Below, piece by piece: positions 43,501-50,905 of a DNA stretch of 64,000 nucleotides. The notes under the pieces are model-generated. The model did no database searches, was not told the DNA's origin, and worked only from the letters and a program-made list of their open reading frames with translations. Source of the DNA: Pseudomonas abieticivorans (GTDB lineage Bacteria; Pseudomonadota; Gammaproteobacteria; Pseudomonadales; Pseudomonadaceae); assembly GCF_023509015.1 (NCBI RefSeq), contig NZ_CP094975.1, forward strand, positions 3,775,501-3,839,500, in the 5' to 3' direction. The stretch's first letter is position 1; each line of letters begins with the position of its first letter. The position numbers and the translations under genes were made by a program.

Positions 43501-44193
43501 ATGAATACCGCACAAGTACTCGCCAGCGTCGACATTGTCGCCCTGCGCCTTAACCCCCAGTTGGGCCTGGAGCTGTTGCTGATCCGCCGCGCCCGCGAAC
43601 CCTTCGCCCAGCAGTGGGCTCTGCCTGGTGTGTTGGTCAACGGTCGCTGCGCCGATACCAGCCTGGACCAGGCTGCCGGGCGCGCCCTGAATGAAAAGGC
43701 CCGGGTCCGCCCGCAATACCTGGAACAGGTGGCCACCGTGGGCAGCGCCACGCGGGACCCGCGCGGCTGGTCGCTGAGCACCATCTACCTGGCGTTGCTG
43801 GGCCCAGGCACCGTGTTGGAAGGGGGGGATTTGTGTTTCGTGGCGCTGGCGCAGGTGCTCGACGGCAGCTACGGCTTACCGTTCGACCACGCAGCCTTGG
43901 TGGCCCAGGCCTGGGAGCGGCTGTCGGGCAAGGCGGTGTACACCTCGCTGCCGCTGCATTTGCTGGCGCCGCGCTTTACCGTGACCGAGGCTTTGGGCAC
44001 CTTCCAGGCGTGCCTGGGCCAGGCGGTGCAGCACACCACCTTGCGCGGGCGGCTGGAGCGGATGAAAGCGCAGGGCTGGATCAAGGATACCGGCGAAAAG
44101 AACTACCCGAAAATGGGCCGCCCGCAACACCTGCTGCAGCATTGCCCGCAGCAGGGTGGGGTGTTCGTGTTCGACCGCAGCGTGCTGGTGTAG
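43501..44193 (+). CDS. nrtR: NUDIX-type transcriptional repressor NrtR
   Basis: A 230-residue protein with an N-terminal Nudix fold (VDIVALRLN, LLLIRRAREPF, WALPGVLVN) and a C-terminal winged-helix domain. The Nudix box is degenerate: the usual GX5EX7REUXEEXGU pattern is replaced by a run around DQAAGRALNEKARV that lacks the Glu cluster, so it probably senses ADP-ribose rather than hydrolysing it. It is divergent from pncA-pncB-nadE, which it should repress. Confidence 0.9.
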   Translation: MNTAQVLASVDIVALRLNPQLGLELLLIRRAREPFAQQWALPGVLVNGRCADTSLDQAAGRALNEKARVRPQYLEQVATVGSATRDPRGWSLSTIYLALLGPGTVLEGGDLCFVALAQVLDGSYGLPFDHAALVAQAWERLSGKAVYTSLPLHLLAPRFTVTEALGTFQACLGQAVQHTTLRGRLERMKAQGWIKDTGEKNYPKMGRPQHLLQHCPQQGGVFVFDRSVLV

Positions 44194-44197
44194 TGGC

Positions 44198-45154
44198 TTA
44201 CTTGCGAGCCTTGATCACCGCACGCATCGGCGCTGGCAGGCCTTCGATGGTCTTGCTGTGATCGTCCGGGTCAAGGAAGTGGCTCAAGGACTGGTAGCGC
44301 ATCCAGTCGGTGCTGCGTTGCTCCTCGACGCTGGTCACGCTGACGTCCACGCACTGCACGTCGCTGAAGCCGGCGCGGCGCAGCCAGCGTTCCAGCGCCG
44401 GCACTGAGGGCAGGAACCACACGTTGCGCATTTGCGCGTAACGGTCTTCGGGTACCAGCACCTGGTTGACGTCGCCATCGATCACCAGGGTTTCCAGCAC
44501 CAGTTCGCCACCCTTCACCAGGCAGTCTTTCAAGGCCAGCAGGTGTTCGATGGGCGAGCGGCGGTGGTAGAACACGCCCATGGAGAACACGGTGTCAAAG
44601 CCTTCCAGGTTGGCCGGCAGGTCTTCCAGGGCGAATGGCAGGTGCCAGGCGGGCAAGTCCGGTAGAAAACGTTGCACGGCCTGGAACTGGCAGAAGAATA
44701 GCCAGTTGGGGTCTACCCCGATCACGCTGTCGGCACCGGCACCCAGCATGCGCCACTGGTAGTAGCCATTGCCGCAGCCGACATCCAGCACGCGCTTGCC
44801 TTTAAGGTCCAGGTGCGGCGCTACCCGCGACCACTTCCAGTCTGAGCGCCATTCGGTGTCCACGTGCACGCCGAACAGGTCGAACGGGCCCTTGCGCCAG
44901 GGCGACAAGCCCATCAGCGCAGTGCGCATCTGCTCGCGGGTGGCGTCGTCGCAGTCGCAGTTGAGGTTCAGGCCGTTCACCAGGTCGATCTGGCTGGGCA
45001 TCACGGCCGGGATTGCGTCGAGCGCGGCCTGCCAGCGCTCCAGGTCGCCGTGGCCTTTTTCCATTTTGGCGTCGAGCTGGGTTTGCAGGCCGTTGGCCCA
45101 TTCGGCCAGGGGGGTGCCCGCCAGGCGGCGGACCAGTGGGGCGAGATCAATCAT
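44198..45154 (-). CDS. cmoB: tRNA U34 carboxymethyltransferase CmoB
   Basis: A 318-residue enzyme using carboxy-SAM to convert 5-hydroxyuridine at tRNA position 34 to 5-oxyacetyluridine. The methyltransferase core has [15 protein letters not shown] as the SAM motif; [11 protein letters not shown] precedes it, as is typical of CmoB. It overlaps cmoA by 4 bp, converges with nrtR and ends 4 bp from it. Confidence 0.95.
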   Translation of the reverse strand: MIDLAPLVRRLAGTPLAEWANGLQTQLDAKMEKGHGDLERWQAALDAIPAVMPSQIDLVNGLNLNCDCDDATREQMRTALMGLSPWRKGPFDLFGVHVDTEWRSDWKWSRVAPHLDLKGKRVLDVGCGNGYYQWRMLGAGADSVIGVDPNWLFFCQFQAVQRFLPDLPAWHLPFALEDLPANLEGFDTVFSMGVFYHRRSPIEHLLALKDCLVKGGELVLETLVIDGDVNQVLVPEDRYAQMRNVWFLPSVPALERWLRRAGFSDVQCVDVSVTSVEEQRSTDWMRYQSLSHFLDPDDHSKTIEGLPAPMRAVIKARK

Positions 45155-45894
45155 GGCAGGGCAATCAACGAGGCAAAGTTAAGGCATTGGAACCAGGGCA
45201 CCACCTTGGAAAAGCCGGCCGCCAGCAGGCGGTCGCGGTGTTCTTCCAGGCTGTCGGGTTTCATCACGTTCTCGATGGCGCTGCGCTTCTGGGCAATTTC
45301 CAGTTCGCTGTAGCCATTGGCGCGTTTGAAGGCGATGTGCAGGTCGGTGAGCAGTGCGTGTTCTTCAAGGTCGTTGAAGCGCAGTTTTTCCGAGAGGATC
45401 ATCGCCCCGCCGGGCACCAGGGCCTGGCGGATACGGCCCAGCAGGGCCAGGCGCTGCTCGGGGGCGATGAACTGCAGGGTGAAGTTCAGCGCCACCACCG
45501 ACGCGGGCTTGAAGTCCAGGGCCAGGATGTCGCCTTCGATGACCTGCACTGGCAGCAACTCCTGGAACATCGAGTCCTGGGCATTGAGGTATTCGCGGCA
45601 GCGCTCGACCATGGCCTGGGAGTTGTCCACGGCAATCACATGGCAGTCGTCCACCCGCACATGGCGGCGCAACGACTGGGTGACGGCGCCTAGGGAGCTG
45701 CCCAGGTCGTACAGCGTGGTGTGCGGCTGGGCGAACTGCGCCGCCAGCACGCCAAGGTTCTCGACGATGGTCGGGTAACCCGGCACCGAGCGCTTGATCA
45801 TGTCCGGGAACACCCGCACCACGTCTTCGTTGAAGGCGAAGTCGGGCACCTGGGCCAGCGGCTGGGAGAATAGGCGGTCGGGCTCTTTGCTCAC
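45151..45894 (-). CDS. cmoA: carboxy-SAM synthase CmoA
   Basis: A 247-residue enzyme that makes carboxy-S-adenosylmethionine from SAM and prephenate for CmoB. Conserved features are [25 protein letters not shown] and the SAM-binding [11 protein letters not shown]. The start is GTG at 45894 with a weak ribosome site. The 4-bp overlap with cmoB fixes the operon. Confidence 0.94.
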   Translation of the reverse strand: MSKEPDRLFSQPLAQVPDFAFNEDVVRVFPDMIKRSVPGYPTIVENLGVLAAQFAQPHTTLYDLGSSLGAVTQSLRRHVRVDDCHVIAVDNSQAMVERCREYLNAQDSMFQELLPVQVIEGDILALDFKPASVVALNFTLQFIAPEQRLALLGRIRQALVPGGAMILSEKLRFNDLEEHALLTDLHIAFKRANGYSELEIAQKRSAIENVMKPDSLEEHRDRLLAAGFSKVVPWFQCLNFASLIALP

Positions 45895-46120
45895 GGGGGT
45901 GTTCCGGTGCTGTCGGCTGAAATGAGGGGCGGTATTTTAACCGGTATGGCGCGGTTTCACACCTGTGGCGAGGCCGAAGGCTGCAATGCTGTTGCTTCAT
46001 CCCACGAAACTCAGTAATGGTCACTAACGATTGGCTGATTGTTAATGATCGATGCTTCTGTAGGACAGTAGGTAGGAAGTTTCCGTATTTTTATGTGGGG
46101 CACCCAGGTTATTGTCATTA

Positions 46121-46150
46121 TTGATGTGCGCGGGTACTGTTTTGTATATC
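46121..46150 (+). promoter_or_regulatory. candidate promoter of the GNAT-like gene
   Basis: TTGATG at 46121-46126, an 18-bp spacer and TATATC at 46145-46150, about 30 bp before the ATG at 46182. It lies in an AT-rich stretch that differs from the flanks. Confidence 0.4.
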
Positions 46151-46181
46151 TGATCTTAGGGTTGCTTACGGATTTTATTCA

Positions 46182-46718
46182 ATGCTTCAGGAGTCGCGTT
46201 ATTACAACTTGCGCTATCAAGCCTTTAAGGCGGCAGCTCGCAAAATTGCTTATGAAAGGGTAAAGGCAGAGCCTGGCTTCTTGAAGGCGGGAATCGATCC
46301 GGCGATGGTTCGTTATGATGCTATAGATGCCGAGGCCATTGCGGCTAGTCACTTATGGGGGGCAGAGGTAGTCCTATACCCTTGGGAAAACGTGCGAGGC
46401 TGGAAACGCAAGGATCCGCGAGGTTTAGATGTCTCTCTCTGGTATGGTAAGGAGCTTTGTGGTTTATGTTACGCGACCCCAAGAAAAAGCAGTATTTGTA
46501 TTAAAGTTATCTTGCTGGAAGGTAAGCCAAATAAATTTCATCCACTAAGAGGTGTAGTTGCATCACTCGCCATCGTGTCGATAGATATCTATGCTCGGAT
46601 GCTGGGCTGTGAAGAGATAGAAATTCAAGAACCCAGCCAAGGGGCCGCGCATTGGTATCTAGAACTTGGTTTTGAATATAATGCTCAAGGGCGCCTTGTT
46701 ATGCCGGTGAAGGCGTAA
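46182..46718 (+). CDS. putative GNAT-fold protein, 178 aa
   Basis: The N-terminal half (MLQESRYYNLRYQAFK) has no recognised domain. The C-terminal half looks like an acetyltransferase fold: a basic loop KPNKFHPLRGVVASLAI could wrap coenzyme A, and AHWYLELGFEY resembles the terminal Y-x-x-x-GF element of GNAT enzymes. No target can be named. Codon usage is visibly AT-richer, with TTA, ATA and AGA-type codons that are rare in the neighbours, suggesting transfer. It is followed by a 56-residue gene 38 bp downstream and then a terminator. Confidence 0.6.
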   Translation: MLQESRYYNLRYQAFKAAARKIAYERVKAEPGFLKAGIDPAMVRYDAIDAEAIAASHLWGAEVVLYPWENVRGWKRKDPRGLDVSLWYGKELCGLCYATPRKSSICIKVILLEGKPNKFHPLRGVVASLAIVSIDIYARMLGCEEIEIQEPSQGAAHWYLELGFEYNAQGRLVMPVKA

Positions 46719-46755
46719 TAATATGCAGACTATCGTCAGATTACTCGAGGTGCCT

Positions 46756-46926
46756 ATGAAAGCCGCACATCATACCGCCAAGGCGTTGCTCATCGCTCAG
46801 TTTGAAGAAGACGCTCGTCGGCTGGCGGGCGACATTTCCTCCAATCAACGCCGCCTCCTCAAGGTAGGCTTGGAGAAAGGCAAGGTGCTTGAGCCTGTAG
46901 GTCGGCTGGCAGGGCCAGAGGCCTGA
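46756..46926 (+). CDS. small hypothetical protein, 56 aa
   Basis: MKAAHHTAKALLIAQF begins a mostly helical, charged protein ending VGRLAGPEA. No domain is recognised. GAGG lies before the ATG at 46756, which is preferred to the ATG at 46723. It shares the short transcript of the GNAT-like gene, and the pair might act together, but it does not look like a classical ribbon-helix-helix antitoxin. It ends just before the terminator. Confidence 0.55.
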   Translation: MKAAHHTAKALLIAQFEEDARRLAGDISSNQRRLLKVGLEKGKVLEPVGRLAGPEA

Positions 46927-46937
46927 ATCCACTTTAT

Positions 46938-46966
46938 AAAAAACCGCCCAAATGGCGGTTTTTTTA
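46938..46966. terminator. bidirectional terminator
   Basis: AACCGCC-CAAAT-GGCGGTT with A residues before and seven T residues after. It ends the two-gene islet on the plus strand and can also serve the inhibitor gene on the minus strand. Confidence 0.9.
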
Positions 46967-46995
46967 TCTACAGGTGATTCAAGTGATAGCAATAT

Positions 46996-47391
46996 TTACT
47001 TCACGGTAATAGCACAATCGAAGGTTTGCACCGGCTTCACTTCCGGCGCCCACGGCTGTTGATACACCAGCAGCAAGTGCCCATCGCCCGCGTTTTGCGC
47101 CTGGAACTGCCACACCGACTGGCCGGCGCTGCCGACCAGGCCCGCGTCTTCCGGGTTGCTGTAAACCTCGGGGCCCAGGCTGCGCAAAATTCCGGGTGCA
47201 GGGTTCTGCACCTTCCAGCGGTAGCCGGTGGTGGGGTTGCTGGGCAGGGTCAGAATCAGGTGCTGGCCGGTGTGCAAGGCCAGGGGGCAGTCGCTTTGCT
47301 TGGCCAGGCTGACGTTCTGTTTGGGCGCTTGTTGGGCGCAGGCGGCGAGCAGGGCAAGGCTCAGCGGGACGAGCAGGCGGGCTGGTTTCAT
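46996..47391 (-). CDS. chagasin-like protease inhibitor (I42 family) lipoprotein
   Basis: A 131-residue envelope protein. The signal region MKPARLLVPLSLALLAAC ends in a LAAC lipobox. The mature part carries the I42 loop NPTTGYRW, and later the QQPWAPE segment, both used by chagasin-type inhibitors to occupy the active site of papain-like cysteine proteases. The biological target in a pseudomonad is unknown. The start at 47391 is preferred over one five codons upstream because it begins the signal sequence cleanly. It lies downstream of lon on the same strand. Confidence 0.85.
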   Translation of the reverse strand: MKPARLLVPLSLALLAACAQQAPKQNVSLAKQSDCPLALHTGQHLILTLPSNPTTGYRWKVQNPAPGILRSLGPEVYSNPEDAGLVGSAGQSVWQFQAQNAGDGHLLLVYQQPWAPEVKPVQTFDCAITVK

Positions 47392-47491
47392 GAAGGCTCC
47401 GGGCAATCAGGGATGGCGCCAGCATAACCGAAGATGAGGGCAAAGCCATTTGGCTGCATTGCCGCACAGGGGCAATGCAGCCAAACGAGTG

Positions 47492-49912
47492 TCAGAACAA
47501 CACTTTTGCGACGTCAGAGAAGCGCTTGGCGAAGTGCACGGTCAGGCCCTGTTTCAGGTAGTCCGGCAGCTCTTCGAAGTTGCCACGGTTGGGCTCCGGC
47601 AGGATCAGCTCATGGATCTTCTGGCGCCGCGCGGCAATCACCTTCTCGCGCACGCCACCAATGGGCAGCACGTGCCCGGTCAGGGTCAGTTCGCCGGTCA
47701 TGGCCACGCCTTTTTTCGGCGCCTGGTTGCGGGCCAGGGACAGCAGGGCGCTGGCCATGGTCACCCCGGCACTCGGGCCGTCCTTGGGCGTGGCGCCTTC
47801 CGGTACGTGCAGGTGCACGAAGGCTTCGTCGAAGAAGGTCGGATCCGCCCCGTATTGCTTGAGGTTGGAGCTGACATAGCTGTAGGCGATCTCTGCCGAC
47901 TCCTTCATCACCTCACCCAATTGCCCGGTCAGCTTGAAGCCGCGGTTCAGCGTGTGGATGCGCGTGGCTTCGATCGGTAGGGTGGCGCCGCCCATGCTGG
48001 TCCAGGCAAGGCCGGTGATCACGCCCTTGCCCGACAGCACTTGCTCGCTGCGGAACACCGGCATGCCCAGGGCGGCTTCCAGGTCCTTGGTGCCGATTTT
48101 GATTGGCGTGCCCGGGGCGTCGAGCAGTTTGACCACGGCCTTGCGCACCAGTTTGCCTAGCTGTTTCTCCAGCTGGCGCACCCCGGCTTCGCGGGCATAG
48201 CCTTCGATCACCGCGCGCAGGGCGCCGTCGCTGATGCCCAGGGTGGCCTTGTCTACGCCGGCTTTTTCCAGCTGCTTGGGCCACAGGTGGCGCTTGGCGA
48301 TGGCCATTTTTTCTTCGGTGATGTAGCCCGACAGGCGGATCACTTCCATGCGGTCCAGCAACGGCCCGGGGATCGAGTCCAAGGTGTTGGCGGTGCACAC
48401 GAACAGCACCTTGGACAGGTCCAGGCGCAGGTCCAGGTAGTGGTCCAGGAAGTCGACGTTCTGTTCCGGGTCCAGGGTTTCCAGCAGCGCCGAGGCTGGG
48501 TCGCCCTGGAAGCTCTGGCCCATCTTGTCGATTTCGTCGAGCATGATCACCGGGTTCATCACCTCGACGTCTTTCAACGCCTGCACCAGCTTGCCCGGTT
48601 GGGCGCCGATGTAGGTGCGCCGGTGGCCCTTGATCTCGGCCTCGTCACGCATGCCGCCGACGCTGAAGCGATAGAACGGCCGGCCCAGGGATTGCGCGAT
48701 GGACTTGCCGACGCTGGTCTTGCCCACGCCCGGCGGCCCCACCAGCAGCACGATGGAACCGGCGATCTCACCCTTATAGGCGCCTACCGCGAGGAACTCC
48801 AGGATGCGTGTCTTGATGTCATCCAGCCCCGCGTGATGCTGGTCGAGCACCTTGCGTGCGTGCTTGAGGTCCAGTTTGTCCTTGCCGTACACGCCCCAGG
48901 GCAGGGCGGTGGCCCAATCCAGGTAGTTGCGGGTAACGGCGTACTCCGGCGAGCCGGTTTCCAGGATGCCCAGCTTGCCCATCTCTTCGTCGATGCGTTT
49001 TTTCGCCTGGGCGGGTAGGGTCTTGCCCTCCAGACGCTGCTGGAATTGTTCGACGTCGGCGCTGCGGTCGTCCTTGGTCAGGCCCAGCTCCTGCTGGATA
49101 ACCTTGAGTTGTTCTTTCAGGAAAAACTCGCGCTGATGTTCGCCGATCTGCCGGTTCACTTCCGCAGAGATCTCTTTTTGCAGATGCGCGACCTCGACCT
49201 CCTTGCGCAGCATGGGCAGCACTTTTTCCATGCGCTTGAGCATCGGCACGCAGTCCAGCACCTGTTGCAGCTCGGGGCCTGTGGCCGAAGTCAGGGCGGC
49301 GGCGAAGTCGGTCAACGGCGACGGGTCGTTGGGGCTGAAGCGGTTGAGGTAGTTTTTCAGCTCCTCGCTGTACAGCGGGTTGAGCGGCAACAGTTCCTTG
49401 ATCGCATTGATCAACGCCATGCCGTAGGCCTTGACCTCGTCGGTCGGCTCGCTGGGCTGGTGCGGGTATTCGACCTCGACCAGGTAGGGCGGGCGATGAT
49501 GCTTGAGCCAGGTGCGGATGCGCACCCGGGACAGGCCCTGGGCGACAAACTGCAGCTTGCCGTTCTCTTTGCTGGCGTGGTGGATCTTTACCAAGGTGCC
49601 GTACAGCGGCAGGTTGGAGGTGTCGAAATGCCGAGTGTCTTCCGGCGGCGTTTCCATGAAGAACAACGCCAGCGAGTGATGCGGGGTCTTGGCCACCAGG
49701 TCCAGGGTTTCGGCCCAGGGCTCTTCGTTGACGATGACCGGCAACACCTGCGCCGGGAAAAACGGCCGGTTGTGGATCGGGATGATGTACACCTTGTCCG
49801 GCAGGTTTTGCCCGGGCAGGGTCAGTTCGGTGCTGGAGTGAGTCGAATGCTCGATGTGTTCGCTTTCCAGGTGTTCGGAGGGATTCTCGGGGAAGTCCTG
49901 CTGGTTGCTCAT
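47492..49912 (-). CDS. lon: ATP-dependent protease Lon
   Basis: An 806-residue LonA-type protease. It has an N-terminal substrate-recognition domain (VYIIPIHNRPFFPAQVLPVI), a AAA+ module with Walker A GPPGVGKTS and Walker B MLDEIDKM, and a C-terminal proteolytic domain with the Ser of GPSAGVTMA and the Lys of GGVREKVIAARR. It degrades misfolded and regulatory proteins in the cytoplasm. The acidic, His-rich N-terminal extension (SEHLESEHIEHSTH) and its position away from clpPX suggest it is the second Lon copy that pseudomonads carry, not the main one. Start at 49912. Confidence 0.93.
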   Translation of the reverse strand: MSNQQDFPENPSEHLESEHIEHSTHSSTELTLPGQNLPDKVYIIPIHNRPFFPAQVLPVIVNEEPWAETLDLVAKTPHHSLALFFMETPPEDTRHFDTSNLPLYGTLVKIHHASKENGKLQFVAQGLSRVRIRTWLKHHRPPYLVEVEYPHQPSEPTDEVKAYGMALINAIKELLPLNPLYSEELKNYLNRFSPNDPSPLTDFAAALTSATGPELQQVLDCVPMLKRMEKVLPMLRKEVEVAHLQKEISAEVNRQIGEHQREFFLKEQLKVIQQELGLTKDDRSADVEQFQQRLEGKTLPAQAKKRIDEEMGKLGILETGSPEYAVTRNYLDWATALPWGVYGKDKLDLKHARKVLDQHHAGLDDIKTRILEFLAVGAYKGEIAGSIVLLVGPPGVGKTSVGKSIAQSLGRPFYRFSVGGMRDEAEIKGHRRTYIGAQPGKLVQALKDVEVMNPVIMLDEIDKMGQSFQGDPASALLETLDPEQNVDFLDHYLDLRLDLSKVLFVCTANTLDSIPGPLLDRMEVIRLSGYITEEKMAIAKRHLWPKQLEKAGVDKATLGISDGALRAVIEGYAREAGVRQLEKQLGKLVRKAVVKLLDAPGTPIKIGTKDLEAALGMPVFRSEQVLSGKGVITGLAWTSMGGATLPIEATRIHTLNRGFKLTGQLGEVMKESAEIAYSYVSSNLKQYGADPTFFDEAFVHLHVPEGATPKDGPSAGVTMASALLSLARNQAPKKGVAMTGELTLTGHVLPIGGVREKVIAARRQKIHELILPEPNRGNFEELPDYLKQGLTVHFAKRFSDVAKVLF

Positions 49913-50071
49913 GGGGCACCTGCGCAATTGGCTATGGTGCTTAGATGGGGCAGTTCGTCGGTGGTTTCAATGGCAGCCCTTCAGCTTTACCAAACCCTGA
50001 CGATATCTATGAAAACCTCTCTGAAACGACGCTAGGGTTGTGTCAGTGGGCCAGTATTACCGTTCGTCTCC

Positions 50072-50100
50072 TTTGCCGCGTAATGGCAAAAGGCTACAAT
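50072..50100 (+). promoter_or_regulatory. candidate promoter of the cupredoxin operon with overlapping dyad
   Basis: TTTGCC at 50072-50077, a 17-bp spacer and TACAAT at 50095-50100. TTTGCC and GGCAAA (50085-50090) form an inverted repeat that covers the -35 box, a typical layout for a repressor or activator site. It would leave a leader of about 90 bases. Confidence 0.5.
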
Positions 50101-50197
50101 ATATAACGTGCGCTTCCTTTATGTGCCGGGTAACCTGCTTTAACGTTTCACTTGAACGCCAGGGTCGGCTCTTGTTCTGTCTTGCCGAGTTTCCCGC

Positions 50198-50905
50198 ATG
50201 CGCAAAGTGCTGATTGCTGTTTTGACCCTGTTGGCCCTGCTGCCAGTGGCTGCCGACGTCCAGGCGGCGAGCCTGGACGCGCAAATGCTCGACCAGGACG
50301 GCAAGCCGCTGCGCAACGCGGTGTTGACCTTGAGCGGCAATGGCCTCAAGGCGCCGGTTGCCGGCAAGGCCGACATGGACCAGCACGACAAGCAGTTCGC
50401 GCCCCATGTGTTGGTGGTGCACACCGGCACACAGGTCAAGTTCCCCAACAGCGATGACATCCGCCACCAGGTCTATTCGTTCTCCGAACCCAAGCGTTTC
50501 GAGTTGCGCCTCTATCAAGGCACGCCCAGCCAACCCCTATTGTTCGATAAGCCAGGCGTGGTGGTGCTGGGGTGCAACATTCACGACACCATGCTTGGCT
50601 ACGTCTACGTGACCGCCGACCCAGTGTTTGCCGTGAGTGACGACAAGGGGCGCATCCACCTGGCCGACCTTGCGCCCGGGCAGTACACCGCGACCCTGTG
50701 GCACCCGCAATCGGCCGACCTGCGTACCCAGCCTGCGGGCGACATCCAGGTGCCCGCCGCGGGGCTTAAACAAAGTTTCAAGGTGACGGTGCAACCCGCC
50801 ACTGGCGAGGCAATGGGTGACATGGATGGCATGGACATGAGCGAACACTCACAGAGCGACTTTGGCAATGCCTTTGATCAAGCTGCCCGTGAACCTGCGA
50901 AATAG
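50198..50905 (+). CDS. periplasmic cupredoxin-like protein (MauL-annotated family)
   Basis: A 235-residue exported protein, signal peptide ending VAADVQA. It begins with a short beta domain (DQDGKPLRNAVLTL) and then a cupredoxin fold. The likely type-1 copper ligands are His90 in DIRHQVYSF, Cys126 and His129 in GCNIHDTM, and Met132. The C-terminus is rich in Met, Asp and His (GDMDGMDMSEH) and may bind extra metal. Such proteins are often labelled methylamine utilization, without evidence for that role here. It overlaps the EAL gene by 38 bp. Confidence 0.82.
   Translation: MRKVLIAVLTLLALLPVAADVQAASLDAQMLDQDGKPLRNAVLTLSGNGLKAPVAGKADMDQHDKQFAPHVLVVHTGTQVKFPNSDDIRHQVYSFSEPKRFELRLYQGTPSQPLLFDKPGVVVLGCNIHDTMLGYVYVTADPVFAVSDDKGRIHLADLAPGQYTATLWHPQSADLRTQPAGDIQVPAAGLKQSFKVTVQPATGEAMGDMDGMDMSEHSQSDFGNAFDQAAREPAK

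Noticed and set aside
46723..46926. Classical toxin-antitoxin pair call for the AT-rich islet
   Set aside because: The small protein shows no ribbon-helix-helix or other antitoxin motif and lies downstream rather than upstream of the GNAT-like gene; kept as an open possibility only.
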